From JBKHJZ01 sp046537875 (GTDB lineage: Bacteria; Actinomycetota; Acidimicrobiia; Acidimicrobiales; VFJN01), in NCBI GenBank assembly GCA_046537875.1, contig JBKHJZ010000027.1, positions 1 to 27,708 of the forward strand: a stretch of 27,708 nucleotides of DNA. Reading direction: 5' to 3'. The position numbers and the translations under genes were made by a program. Under the pieces are notes generated by a model that worked only from the letters and a program-made list of their open reading frames with translations, was not told where the DNA came from and made no database searches. Shown here piece by piece: positions 7,148-14,688 of this stretch; position 1 is the first letter of the stretch, and each line of letters begins with the position of its first letter.

Positions 7148-7990
7148 TCACGACGCTGGGCGGCGGAGCGCCTGCCGGAGCGCGGTCGGGGTGTCGCCGG
7201 TCTCTCTGCGGATCACCCGGCACAGGTGGCTCTGGTCGGTGAACCCGAGGTCTGCGGCGAGGTCTGCCAGGCGGTCGTGACCGCCGGCGAGTCGTTCGAG
7301 CGCGGCGCGGGCGCGGAGGCGCATGCGGTGCCGGGCGACGGTGTGGCCGGTGCCCGCGTGGAACGTGCGGCTGAGGTGGTGGGGGGAGACGCCGAGCGCG
7401 CGGGCGAGATCGACCAGCGAGACCCCGGGATCGGCGGCGAGGGCCTCCCGGGCGGCGTCGACCAGGGCTCGGCGGGCCCCGACGGTGGCCGGGCGGCCGG
7501 ATCCGACCCGGGCGGCGTCCACCCGGGCCAGCGCGGCCGCGGCCAGGGCGAGGGTGCGTTCGTGGATCTCGGCCGGGTCGTCGCCGCGGTGCGCCGCTGC
7601 GAGCAGGCGGCGGTGCTCGAGGTCGATGCCGGTCGAGCTGCTGATCGGGTGAGGCGGGAGCGTGGGGTCGCCGCCCCAGAGCGACCCCAGCAGGGTCGGT
7701 GCGAACCGCACCGAGGTGCAGTCGTCTCCGTGCGCGTGAGGGTGGTCGTACCGCTGTTCGCCGCCGGGGTTGATGCAGTAGATGCGGGTCGGGTCGAGGA
7801 CGTGGGCGGCGCCGTCCACCCGACGGACGAAGCACCCCCGGCGCACGAACACGACGGCGTGGTGCGCGGGCTCGTCGGCGGTGCCGCGGCCGGGCGGCTG
7901 CCGGCAGGTCACGTCGGTGATCGTCACGCCGTGCTCGTCGAACAGCCGGTGACCGGTCAGCACGGTCCGATGCTCGCCCCGACCGCGCAC
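7148..7990 (-). CDS. AraC family transcriptional regulator
   Basis: The protein has 280 residues. The N-terminal part (about 1-100) is a cupin-like sensor with His-rich turns (AHHAVVFVRRGCFVRR, HPHAHGDD) and a YCINPGGEQ motif typical of AraC-type ligand domains. The C-terminal part (about 178-275) has the double helix-turn-helix of the family: first HTH LVDLARALGVSPHHLSRTF, second LADLAADLGFTDQSHLCR followed by the conserved FR-like Arg-rich helix and the TPTALR end. It would bind DNA in response to an unknown small molecule. It starts with GTG at 7990 and is divergent, by 44 bp, from the saccharopine-dehydrogenase-like gene, which is the natural candidate target. A start a few codons downstream is possible, since no strong ribosome binding site is visible. 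Confidence 0.85.
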   Translation of the reverse strand: MRGRGEHRTVLTGHRLFDEHGVTITDVTCRQPPGRGTADEPAHHAVVFVRRGCFVRRVDGAAHVLDPTRIYCINPGGEQRYDHPHAHGDDCTSVRFAPTLLGSLWGGDPTLPPHPISSSTGIDLEHRRLLAAAHRGDDPAEIHERTLALAAAALARVDAARVGSGRPATVGARRALVDAAREALAADPGVSLVDLARALGVSPHHLSRTFHAGTGHTVARHRMRLRARAALERLAGGHDRLADLAADLGFTDQSHLCRVIRRETGDTPTALRQALRRPAS

Positions 7991-8034
7991 GGATGTCCAA
8001 GACGGCCACCGGCGCCGCCGGCAGGCTGGCGCCC

Positions 8035-9063
8035 ATGACGGAGAACCGCCGCATCGCTGTCTACGGGGCCTCCGGCCTGACCGGGGGTTTCGTGGTGTCC
8101 GAGCTGCTCGGGCGGGGTTGGGAGCCGGTGCTGTCGGGACGCGACGGCGGCAAGCTCGAGGCCGTCGCCGCTGCGCACGGGTGGGAGCTCGATGTGCGGC
8201 CCGCGCCGGTGGTCGACCCGGCCGCGCTCGATCGGGCGTTGACGGGCGTGGCGGCCGTGGTGAACTGCGCCGGGCCGTTCGCGATCACCGCGGGCCCGGT
8301 GATCGAGGCCGCCCTGCGGGCGGGAGTCCCGTACGTGGACGTCGCCGCGGAGATCGAGGCGGTCGCCGACACCTTCGCCGGCTACGACGAGGCGGCGAAG
8401 GCGGCCGGTGTCGTGATCGTGCCCGCCATGGCGTTCTATGGCGGCCTGGGTGACCTGTTGGCGACGGCCGCGGTGGGGGACTGGCAGGGTGCCGACGAGA
8501 TCTGCGTCGCCTACGCGCTCGACGGCTGGCGACCCACCGCCGGCACCCGGGCGGCCGGCCAGGTGTCGGCCGAGCGTCGCGGTGGGCGACGCATCGTGTA
8601 CTCGCGGGGCCGGCTCGAGCACCGGACGGGCGACGCACCGGTCGTCGACTGGGACTTCCCGGACCCGGTCGGCCGCCTGCGGGTCCGGGCCGAGTTCACG
8701 ATGGCCGACAGCGTCACCATCCCCCGCCACCTCGCGACGCCGGAGCTGCGGACGTTCATGAGCACCGCCGCGGTCCGCGACGTCGGGGACCCGGGTGGGG
8801 GGCTGCGTCCCTCGGACGACCACGCCGGGCGCGCTGCGCAGCGGTTCCTCGTCGAGGTCGTCGCCCGCCGCGGCGTTCAGGAGCGCCGGGCGGTCGCCCG
8901 AGGTCGCGACATCTACGGCATCAGCGGTCCACTGGCGGTCGAGGCGGCCACGCGCGTGGTGCACGGCGGGGTGGCGTGCACCGGGGTCGTCAGCCCCGGT
9001 CAGGCCTTCGACGCCGCCGACGTCCTCGGCGCCCTCCCCCTGGAGCACCTGTCGGTGTCCTGA
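8035..9063 (+). CDS. Saccharopine dehydrogenase-like NAD(P)-binding protein
   Basis: The protein has 342 residues. The N-terminus RIAVYGASGLTGGFVVSEL is a Rossmann nucleotide-binding motif (GASGLTG about 11-17). It is followed by a GRD motif after the second strand (SGRDGGKLEA) and VVNCAGPFAITAGPVIEAAL, which is characteristic of the saccharopine dehydrogenase/trans-acting enoyl reductase superfamily. CVDVAAE-type residues appear as YVDVAAEIEAV. True lysine-pathway enzymes differ in length and C-terminal domain, so the reaction is probably reduction or oxidation of another compound. I chose the ATG at 8035 because the family begins just before the Rossmann strand; an in-frame ATG at 7993 would add 14 residues. 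It is divergent from the AraC regulator, which may control it. Confidence 0.8.
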   Translation: MTENRRIAVYGASGLTGGFVVSELLGRGWEPVLSGRDGGKLEAVAAAHGWELDVRPAPVVDPAALDRALTGVAAVVNCAGPFAITAGPVIEAALRAGVPYVDVAAEIEAVADTFAGYDEAAKAAGVVIVPAMAFYGGLGDLLATAAVGDWQGADEICVAYALDGWRPTAGTRAAGQVSAERRGGRRIVYSRGRLEHRTGDAPVVDWDFPDPVGRLRVRAEFTMADSVTIPRHLATPELRTFMSTAAVRDVGDPGGGLRPSDDHAGRAAQRFLVEVVARRGVQERRAVARGRDIYGISGPLAVEAATRVVHGGVACTGVVSPGQAFDAADVLGALPLEHLSVS

Positions 9064-9064
9064 C

Positions 9065-9109
9065 CCGCCCGCGAGACCGGTGCCCACAGCGGTGCAGGCG
9101 CACGGGCGG
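9065..9109. terminator. Possible bidirectional terminator hairpin
   Basis: CCGCCCG (9065-9071) can pair with CGGGCGG (9103-9109) across a 31-nt loop, in the 96-bp gap between two converging genes. The stem is short and has no T-tract, so this is weak positional evidence. Confidence 0.25.
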
Positions 9110-9159
9110 TCAGGGCGGAAGTTCCGTCCGGCCGGCATGTCCCGCTCGCTGCACCGGCA

Positions 9160-10302
9160 TCACCGCACGGTGCGGAAGAAGCCGCGGACCTGCTCGACGA
9201 ACGCCGCGGGCTGCTCGAGGGCGGCGAAGTGCCCGCCCCGGTCGAGCACCTCGTACCAGCGCAGGTCGACGTAGCGCCGCTCGGCCCACCGGCGGGACGG
9301 CCGGTAGATCTCGCGAGGGAAGATCGAGATGCCCGACGGCACCTCGACGGGCGCGGTGGAGCGGCGCTCGTAGCTCTCCCAGTACAGGCGGGCCGACGAG
9401 GCGGCGCTGGCGGTGAACCAGTACACCGAGACGTTGTCGAGCAGGCGGTCGCGGCCGACCGCGTCCTCGGGGTGCCCGTCGTTGTCGGTCCAGGCCCAGA
9501 ACTTCTCGGCGATCCAGGCGCACTGCCCGGCCGGCGAGTCGGTGAGCCCGTAGCCGAGCGTCTGGGGTCGGGTGGACTGCTGGATTGCGTAGCCGGTGCC
9601 CTCTGCCTGGTGCCGGCCGACGTCGTCGAGGGCCCGCTGCTCCTCGGCGGTCAGCTCGTCGAGGGTGGCGCGGTCGGGGCCGGCGATCGGCATGTTGACG
9701 TGGATGCCCACCAGCCGGTCGGGGCGCTCGGCGGCCATCGTGGTGGCGATGCTCGCCCCCCAGTCGCCGCCCTGGGCGCCGTAGCGGTCGTAGCCGAGCC
9801 GGACCATCAGGTCGTCCCACGCCCGGGCGATGCGCTCGACGCCCCAGCCGGCCTGCGCGGGCTTGTCGCTCCAGCCGTAGCCGGGCAGCGAGGGCGCGAC
9901 CACGTGGAAGGCATCGGCGGGGTCGCCGCCGTGGGAGCGGGGATCGGTGAGCGGCCCCAGGACGTCGAGGAACTCGACCACCGAACCCGGCCAGCCATGG
10001 GTCAGCACCAGGGGCAGGGCGTCGGGCTCGGGCGACCGGACGTGCAGGAGGTGGATGCCGAGGCCGTCGAGCGTGGTGCGGAGCTGCGGGAACCGGTTGA
10101 GCCGCTCGGCGACGCCGAAGTCGTAGCCGTCGGCCCAGTGGCCGCACAGCTCGCGCAGGTAGGCGAGCGGGACGCCCTGCGACCAGTCGTCGACCGTCTC
10201 CGGCTCGGGCCAGCGGGTGCGGGCCAGCCGCTGCCGCAGGTCGTCGATCTCGTCGTCGCCGATGCGGACCTCGAACGGTGTGACATCCACGGTGGTGGCC
10301 AT
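9160..10302 (-). CDS. Epoxide hydrolase, alpha/beta fold with EHN domain
   Basis: The protein has 380 residues. Residues about 8-100 form the N-terminal epoxide hydrolase (EHN) domain, with the conserved PFEVRIGDDEIDDLRQRL and TRWPEPE stretches and a YDF motif. The alpha/beta hydrolase core follows: oxyanion motif HGWPGS at 102-107, the nucleophilic Asp in GGDWG (D180), and the catalytic His in GGHF (about H358). Enzymes of this type open epoxides to vicinal diols in the cytosol. The preceding GTG-ATG pair puts the start at 10302; a more upstream start at 10338 is possible but adds residues outside the domain. It is transcribed alone, convergent with the reductase and divergent from the one-TM protein. 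It could detoxify epoxides formed by monooxygenases such as the nearby P450; this link is inferred. Confidence 0.88.
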   Translation of the reverse strand: MATTVDVTPFEVRIGDDEIDDLRQRLARTRWPEPETVDDWSQGVPLAYLRELCGHWADGYDFGVAERLNRFPQLRTTLDGLGIHLLHVRSPEPDALPLVLTHGWPGSVVEFLDVLGPLTDPRSHGGDPADAFHVVAPSLPGYGWSDKPAQAGWGVERIARAWDDLMVRLGYDRYGAQGGDWGASIATTMAAERPDRLVGIHVNMPIAGPDRATLDELTAEEQRALDDVGRHQAEGTGYAIQQSTRPQTLGYGLTDSPAGQCAWIAEKFWAWTDNDGHPEDAVGRDRLLDNVSVYWFTASAASSARLYWESYERRSTAPVEVPSGISIFPREIYRPSRRWAERRYVDLRWYEVLDRGGHFAALEQPAAFVEQVRGFFRTVR

Positions 10303-10552
10303 CACGCGATCGTCCCAGGCGCGCCCGCTCCCTGCCACGGCATCTGGTGCTGATCCTGACGACGCGATCCGGGACAGCGTCGCGCCGAGGTGCGATCACT
10401 CGGGACCCGTCGTGCGCCTCGTTCATCGAGCAGGACAGCCGGTCCACCCTGACCTCGACGGCGCCCGCCGGCCGCACCGGACGCGCGTGGACCCGACGAT
10501 CCGTGGTTCATCGAGAGACGCATGCTCGTCCACATGAGGCAGACTGTCCTCG

Positions 10553-11017
10553 ATGTCGGATGCCCGGGGCCGCGACATGGTCCGCCCCGACGGAGTCAGG
10601 GCGTCGCTCGGCGCCCTCGGCCAGGTTCGCCTTCCCCTCCGACAGCGGATCGGTGCCGTGGTCCTCGTGATCGTCGTGGCGACGGTCACGGCGTTCATCG
10701 TCGTCAACCGCCAGGATCGGGGGCCGAGGCCCCTCGGCGCCGAGGTTCGGGACCCCACGACGCTCGTGTTGTGGACGACCTGCGCCGACGGCGTCGCGGC
10801 ACGAGCGACCGAGTCTGACGAGTCGGTTCGCCTCGACCGGATCTCCGGCGACGTGAAAGGCGACGACTGTGCGGGCACAGTGGAGATCGGTCTGTCCGCC
10901 CCGATCGCCGATCGCACGCTCATGGTCGAGGGCAACGAATGGCACAGGGTGGATGCGTCGTGCCCGTACGGTGAGCTCGGCCCGGGTGGTGCCGACGTGC
11001 CGCCCGCGTGTCGCTGA
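10553..11017 (+). CDS. Hypothetical single-pass membrane protein
   Basis: The gene encodes 154 residues and no family I recognise. A basic cytoplasmic head (about 1-32, several Arg) precedes one hydrophobic helix, IGAVVLVIVVATVTAFIVV (about 33-51). A predicted extracytoplasmic domain of about 100 residues with four Cys follows (CADG, DDCAG, ASCPYG, ACR), so two disulfides are plausible. The region around LVLWTTCADG and GDDCAGTVEIGL resembles small secreted beta-domains. An alternative start at Met9 is possible. GAGG lies about 14 nt upstream of the chosen ATG, which is far for a ribosome binding site. About 250 bp of DNA upstream, shared with the divergent epoxide hydrolase, shows no other feature I can support. 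Confidence 0.6.
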   Translation: MSDARGRDMVRPDGVRASLGALGQVRLPLRQRIGAVVLVIVVATVTAFIVVNRQDRGPRPLGAEVRDPTTLVLWTTCADGVAARATESDESVRLDRISGDVKGDDCAGTVEIGLSAPIADRTLMVEGNEWHRVDASCPYGELGPGGADVPPACR

Positions 11018-11145
11018 GCGTCGCCGCCCTCCTTCCAGGTTTGCCGGCGACCGGTGCCGTCACCCCCGGACAAGATCCCGGATCCGGCGGGTGGGACGGG
11101 AGCGTCGCGTTTGGTGGCGCTGGCGGCGGCCGGAGGCGCCGCACG

Positions 11146-11628
11146 TCAGGTCGACGGGCCGACGAGGGCGGCGTACCTGGTGAGGTAGAGCGGCCAGCCA
11201 CCGTCGCCGTCGACACCGCGGTGGATGGCGTCCCAGCCTGGACCGTGGCGGTCGATGTGGCGGTGCTCGAGCTCGACGCGGGTGCGCCCGGGGCCCTCCG
11301 GGACGAAGTGCACCTCGACCTCACTGGTGTTGCCGGGTTCGGTCTCGAGCTGCCAGGTGGGTCCGATGTCCCAGGTGAACACCACCCGGGTCGGGGGCTC
11401 GTAGGCGAGGATGCGCGCCCACCGGCACTCGCTGCCGTCGTCGCCGCGATCGTAGATGTGACCGCCGACCCGGGGTTCGAAGATGGTCTCGCTGATCGGG
11501 ACGCCGAGCAGGTTGTGCTCGCGCGGCTTGAAGTCCCCGAAGCGATCCGTGAAGACGCTGAAGGCCCGCTCGATCGGAGCCTCGACCACGATCTCCTTGC
11601 GGACCACCGTGTCTGCTGCCTGGGTCAT
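11146..11628 (-). CDS. SRPBCC (AHSA1-like) domain protein
   Basis: The protein has 160 residues with the START/Bet v1-like helix-grip fold of the AHSA1 group: the N-terminal strand VVRKEIVVEAPIERAFSVFT, the middle RVGGHIYDRGDDGSECRW and ILAYEPPTRVVFTWD, and the final beta-strand and helix EVEVHFVPEGPGRTRVELEH ending in a C-terminal WPLYLTRYAAL helix. Such proteins bind hydrophobic ligands in a central cavity. The ATG overlaps the stop of the ArsR gene by 4 bp (ATGA), so the pair is translationally coupled. The ArsR-SRPBCC pairing is a very common actinobacterial and proteobacterial module, and the ArsR member presumably controls the pair. The ligand is unknown. Confidence 0.88.
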   Translation of the reverse strand: MTQAADTVVRKEIVVEAPIERAFSVFTDRFGDFKPREHNLLGVPISETIFEPRVGGHIYDRGDDGSECRWARILAYEPPTRVVFTWDIGPTWQLETEPGNTSEVEVHFVPEGPGRTRVELEHRHIDRHGPGWDAIHRGVDGDGGWPLYLTRYAALVGPST

Positions 11629-11954
11629 GACCTGTCCTCCGTGGAGTCGTCGTCGATCGCGGCCTCGTAGTTGGCGATGGCGCGGCCCCAGAACGTGTCG
11701 AGCTGGTCGCGCAGCGCCTGCACGCCGACGGGGTTGAGGCGGTAGATCCGCCTGGTTCCGACGGTCTCGTCATCGACGAGGCCGGTCTCCTTGAGCACCT
11801 TGAGGTGCTGGGAGACCGCCGGGCGGCTGACCGGGAGCTGGTCGGCCAGCTCGCCCACCGCGCGGGGCCGCTCGGCCAGGCGTTCGAGGATGGCACGCCG
11901 GGTTCGATCACCCATCGCGTCCCAGGCGCCGTCCACCGGTCCGTAAGTTGCCAC
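11625..11954 (-). CDS. ArsR family winged-helix repressor
   Basis: The protein has 109 residues. The helix-turn-helix is VGELADQLPVSRPAVSQHLK (about 36-55), followed by VLKETGLVDDETVGTRRIYRL, the recognition helix and beta-wing of the ArsR/SmtB fold. The C-terminal helix carries the DQLDTFWGRAI dimerisation segment seen in the SRPBCC-linked subgroup. There is no Cys or His metal site, so a metal sensor is unlikely. The gene starts with GTG at 11954, with no Shine-Dalgarno sequence upstream. The promoter places the transcription start at or next to that GTG, so the mRNA is probably leaderless. A 13-bp palindrome over the -10 is the likely autoregulatory operator. Confidence 0.88.
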   Translation of the reverse strand: MATYGPVDGAWDAMGDRTRRAILERLAERPRAVGELADQLPVSRPAVSQHLKVLKETGLVDDETVGTRRIYRLNPVGVQALRDQLDTFWGRAIANYEAAIDDDSTEDRS

Positions 11955-11957
11955 GAA

Positions 11958-11991
11958 CCGTAAGTTACGGCTTACCCCTATGGCTCGTCAA
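11958..11991 (-). promoter_or_regulatory. Leaderless promoter and operator of the ArsR-SRPBCC operon
   Basis: On the minus strand TTGACG (11986-11991) and TAACTT (11962-11967) are 18 nt apart, and the -10 ends 7 nt before the GTG at 11954. CCGTAAGTTACGG (11958-11970) is a 6-bp-arm palindrome covering the -10. A second CCGTAAGTT (11941-11949) lies 17 bp away inside the first codons, giving two potential repressor half-sites on the same helix face or nearly so. Confidence 0.6.
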
Positions 11992-12137
11992 GCGGCAGCC
12001 GGCGCTGGACCCTTGCCGAGCGACGAGGCGCCCGGAGGTCCCGCCGGATGACGGATCGGCAGGGGCTTGCTGCGGGCGTCCTGCTCCGGGCCCGCCCGCT
12101 CGGCCCGGCCCCCGCCGGCTCGCCCGCGTGCCCGCCG

Positions 12138-13481
12138 TCAGCCCGGGTACGGGTACTCGTAGGTCTCCGGCACGGGCTCCAGCTCGGGCATCTCCGGCAT
12201 CTCGGGGATCTCGGGCATCTCGGGGATCTCGGGCATCTCGGGCATCGGAGGCAGCTCTGTCTCGGCCCACCCCTCGATCTCCCCGTACTCCTCCTCGAGG
12301 GCCTCGATCTCGGCTTCGAGCGCCTCGAGCTCTGCGTCCATCTCGGCCTGGCTGGGCCCGGGGGGCGGTCCCGGGGGCGGCCCGGGAGGTGGGTCGATGG
12401 CGTCGAGCTCGGCCTGCATGCGATCGAGCTCCGCGTACATGTCGTCGAGGTCGCCGTACATCCGCTCCAGCGCGGCCAGCTCGCGGTCGGGGTCGGGAAG
12501 GGCACCCGTGTCCAGCAGGAAGGCGCGGTACGCCTCGGTCATGTCCTGCGCGTCGGCGGGGACGTCGACGGCGATGGCCTCGTCGCCGTGGTCCCGCAGC
12601 TCCATCGTCTGCGTGATCACCACGCCGCCGGCGCCGGCCTGGGCCGTCGCCGGGAGCAGGTCGGCCGCCACCAGCGCCCTGGTCACCTCGCCCGTGTCCT
12701 CCGTGACCTCGATGCGCCGGATGTGGCCGGCGCCATCGACCCACACCTCGACGGGCAGCGCCACCTCGTCGAGCGGCCCCGGGGCGTCGTCCCCGGTGCC
12801 GTCCGGCTGCCGGAGGCTGAGCAGGTCGCCCAGGGGAACGTCGCCGCCCAGCCCGTACACGGTCTCGCCGTCGACCTCGTCGCTGCCGAGATCCTCGATC
12901 CGGTCGGTCCCGTGGACCAGGTCGAGGTACACCCCCGGATCGGTGCGCTGGCCGGCGAGGACGCACGCCGCCCACGCCGGGTCGACGTCCTCGAGGGCCG
13001 CGACGTCGACGGACATCCACCCCGTGCGGAGCGCCTCCGAGATCCGGTTGACCGACAGCGGCACCGAGCTGGGGGCGCCCTCCTCGCGGGCGATCACCCC
13101 GAGCAGGGGCGAGCGGGCGTACAGCATGCGGTCGTCGGTGACGGTCTCGATGACGAGGTCGTCGCGGCCGAGGCCCGGGGGCATCTCGTCCTCGGGCGCG
13201 ATCGCGGCGAAGTCGACGAGGACGTGGGTGCGCTCGCCGTCGAACGCGCCCGAGACGTCGGGGCCCGGCTCGGTGGTGTCGCCGTCCGTGACCTCGATCT
13301 CGACCGAGAAGCGGTAGGGCTCGCCGGCCGAGGTCTCGGCGACCGCGCTCACGAAGTCCGCCGACGGGGCGAACCCCTCGGGAGGACCGTCGGCTGCCGT
13401 GGCGCACCCTGCGGTGGCGATGGTCGCAGTCGCTGCCACTGCGAGCGCCGCCGTCGCCGTTCCCCGACCGCGTCCCCTCAT
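12138..13481 (-). CDS. Large lipoprotein (LppX/LprG-like) with coiled-coil and PEM/PEI repeat tail
   Basis: The protein has 447 residues. The signal peptide MRGRGRGTATAALAVAATATIATAGC ends in a weak lipobox (TAGC). Residues about 35-320 form a beta-rich extracytoplasmic domain. Its pattern, including YRFSVEIEVTDG, DRMLYARSPLLG and LPVEVWVDGAGHIRRIEV, resembles the mycobacterial LppX/LprG lipid-binding lipoproteins. An acidic coiled coil follows (about 328-357), then a PPPGPPPGPPPGP hinge (about 360-373), a second Glu-rich coil (375-405), and a tail of PEM/PEI repeats (about 411-432). The start at 13481 has GGGGGAG at good distance; a start at 13517 would extend the signal peptide and is less likely. 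It may carry a lipid or be a surface stalk protein. The lipid-carrier function is an analogy, and the tail is not known to me in that family. Confidence 0.75.
   Translation of the reverse strand: MRGRGRGTATAALAVAATATIATAGCATAADGPPEGFAPSADFVSAVAETSAGEPYRFSVEIEVTDGDTTEPGPDVSGAFDGERTHVLVDFAAIAPEDEMPPGLGRDDLVIETVTDDRMLYARSPLLGVIAREEGAPSSVPLSVNRISEALRTGWMSVDVAALEDVDPAWAACVLAGQRTDPGVYLDLVHGTDRIEDLGSDEVDGETVYGLGGDVPLGDLLSLRQPDGTGDDAPGPLDEVALPVEVWVDGAGHIRRIEVTEDTGEVTRALVAADLLPATAQAGAGGVVITQTMELRDHGDEAIAVDVPADAQDMTEAYRAFLLDTGALPDPDRELAALERMYGDLDDMYAELDRMQAELDAIDPPPGPPPGPPPGPSQAEMDAELEALEAEIEALEEEYGEIEGWAETELPPMPEMPEIPEMPEIPEMPEMPELEPVPETYEYPYPG
12187..12249 (-). repeat. Seven 9-bp tandem repeats in the lipoprotein tail
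   Basis: Seven adjacent 9-mers alternate GGCATCTCG and GGGATCTCG on the plus strand, with variants at both ends. Each encodes P-E-M or P-E-I on the minus strand. Near-perfect identity over 63 bp makes it prone to copy-number change. Confidence 0.85.
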
Positions 13482-13573
13482 CGGGCCACTCTCCCCCGGT
13501 TCGTCAGCCGCACCCATACTGCCTCACGATCGGCCCAGCCGTGCCGGCTCCGGTGGTGCGGGGCTCCTCCGGG

Positions 13574-13621
13574 CTTCTGGCAGCGCCCTGTCGCGGTGGG
13601 CGAAGCGGGTGCTGCCAGAAG
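13574..13621. repeat. Intergenic hairpin repeat, copy 1
   Basis: CTTCTGGCAGC (13574-13584) and GCTGCCAGAAG (13611-13621) are perfect 11-bp inverted arms around a 26-nt loop. The copy belongs to a tandem unit of about 91 bp starting near 13553. It lies in the roughly 275-bp gap between the lipoprotein gene and the PrmC-like gene and encodes nothing convincing. Confidence 0.8.
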
Positions 13622-13663
13622 GGGGTGGGGGGCGATGCACGCCGTGATCCGGCGCTCTCTCCG

Positions 13664-13717
13664 GGCCTTCTGGCAGCGGCCTGTCGCGGTGGGCGAAGCG
13701 GGCGCTGCCAGAAGGCC
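13664..13717. repeat. Intergenic hairpin repeat, copy 2
   Basis: The second copy has longer arms: GGCCTTCTGGCAGCG (13664-13678) pairs over 15 bp with CGCTGCCAGAAGGCC (13703-13717). The 24-nt loop shares CTGTCGCGGTGGGCGAAGCG with copy 1. Several changes between the copies are compensatory or extend the stem, so the hairpin rather than its primary sequence appears to be preserved. Confidence 0.8.
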
Positions 13718-13757
13718 GGTGGGGGGCTGGGGCTGCGACCCCCGGGCCGCACGGATG

Positions 13758-14531
13758 TCACGCCGCGGGGCGACGCCGGGCGGCGATGCCCCGCAGGTCG
13801 CCGTCGTCGTCGAACCAGGGGGTTGCAGCCTCGAACCCGCAGGCCGCCAGGGTGGGGCTCAGCGCCCGGTCCTGCCCGCCTCCCACCTCGGCGAGGAGCC
13901 ATCCCCCGGGCCGGAGGAGCCGGGCCGCCGCAGCGACGATCCGGCGGACGATGTCGAGGCCGTCGTGCCCGCCGTCGAGCGCGACGCGCGGCTCGTGCCG
14001 CTGGACATCGGCGGGCAGGAACGGCAGCTCACCGGTCGGCACGTAGGGGGCCACGGTGGTGACCAGGTCGAAGGCGCCGGAGCGGAGCGGGCCGCCGGCA
14101 TCGCCGACGATGGCGAGGACGCCGTTGCGCCGGGCGCACGCCACCGCCCGCGGGTCGATGTCGACGCCGACGACGGTTGCCGCGGGGCACTCTGCGGCGA
14201 GATGGGCGGCGACGGCGCCGGCACCGGTGCACAGATCGGCGGCCCGGCCACCCGTCGGGAGGAGGCGCCCGGCGCGGCGGGCGAGATCCTCGCTCTGCCA
14301 CCGCGGGACGTAGACCCCGGTGTCGACGTGGACGGTGCGCCCGCAGAACCGCAGGCTGCCGACGATCCAGGCCAGCGGCTCGCCCTGTTCGCGGCGGCGA
14401 ACCCAGGCCTCGAGGGTCGCACCGTCGGGCGCGGCGGCGATCAGCTCGTCGGCCTCCTCGTCGGCGGCCACGCAGCCAGCGGCGACCAGCCGGTCGACCA
14501 CGCGCTCACCGACGGTGGGATCGTCGGTCAC
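13758..14531 (-). CDS. PrmC/HemK-like N5-glutamine methyltransferase paralogue
   Basis: The protein has 257 residues. An N-terminal helical region contains GEPLAWIVGSLRFCG (about 50-64) and VYVPRWQSEDLARR, which match the PrmC signatures PLxYIxGxxxFxG and VLIPRPETE. The SAM-binding motif is ADLCTGAGAVAAH (98-110), with the acidic VVGVDIDPRAVACAR after it. The catalytic NPPY motif that binds the substrate glutamine in PrmC is TVAPYVP here (159-165): the Asn is replaced by Val. In actinobacteria a second HemK-family gene with an APY variant is often labelled putative protein N5-glutamine methyltransferase, and I place this gene there. Its target is unknown. The start is GTG at 14531 with no clear ribosome binding site. 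It is divergent from the TauD-type dioxygenase gene. Confidence 0.8.
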   Translation of the reverse strand: MTDDPTVGERVVDRLVAAGCVAADEEADELIAAAPDGATLEAWVRRREQGEPLAWIVGSLRFCGRTVHVDTGVYVPRWQSEDLARRAGRLLPTGGRAADLCTGAGAVAAHLAAECPAATVVGVDIDPRAVACARRNGVLAIVGDAGGPLRSGAFDLVTTVAPYVPTGELPFLPADVQRHEPRVALDGGHDGLDIVRRIVAAAARLLRPGGWLLAEVGGGQDRALSPTLAACGFEAATPWFDDDGDLRGIAARRRPAA

Positions 14532-14688
14532 CGGGCCAGTGTGGCCTGCGGGGACCGGACGGGCCCCGTGGAGCGGCGGGGGTGATCGGGCTGGTGTGCC
14601 GACGGGCCCCGGGCACGCACTGCGGTCGCCTGGAGTAGCATTCGAACGGGCGATCGCCCGTCGCGCACCGCCCCGGGGGTTCGACGTC

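Noticed and set aside
10303..10552. Small open frames between the epoxide hydrolase and the one-TM protein
   Set aside because: They lack ribosome binding sites and domains; the region is more likely the divergent promoter space, in which I could not define a promoter.
13553..13736. CRISPR-like array
   Set aside because: There are only two copies, the unit is palindromic with long arms, the spacing is not a spacer pattern, and no cas gene is nearby.
12048..14585. Plus-strand open frame of 845 codons across the lipoprotein and PrmC-like genes
   Set aside because: It crosses two well-supported minus-strand genes and the palindromic repeats; its composition is that of an antisense shadow.
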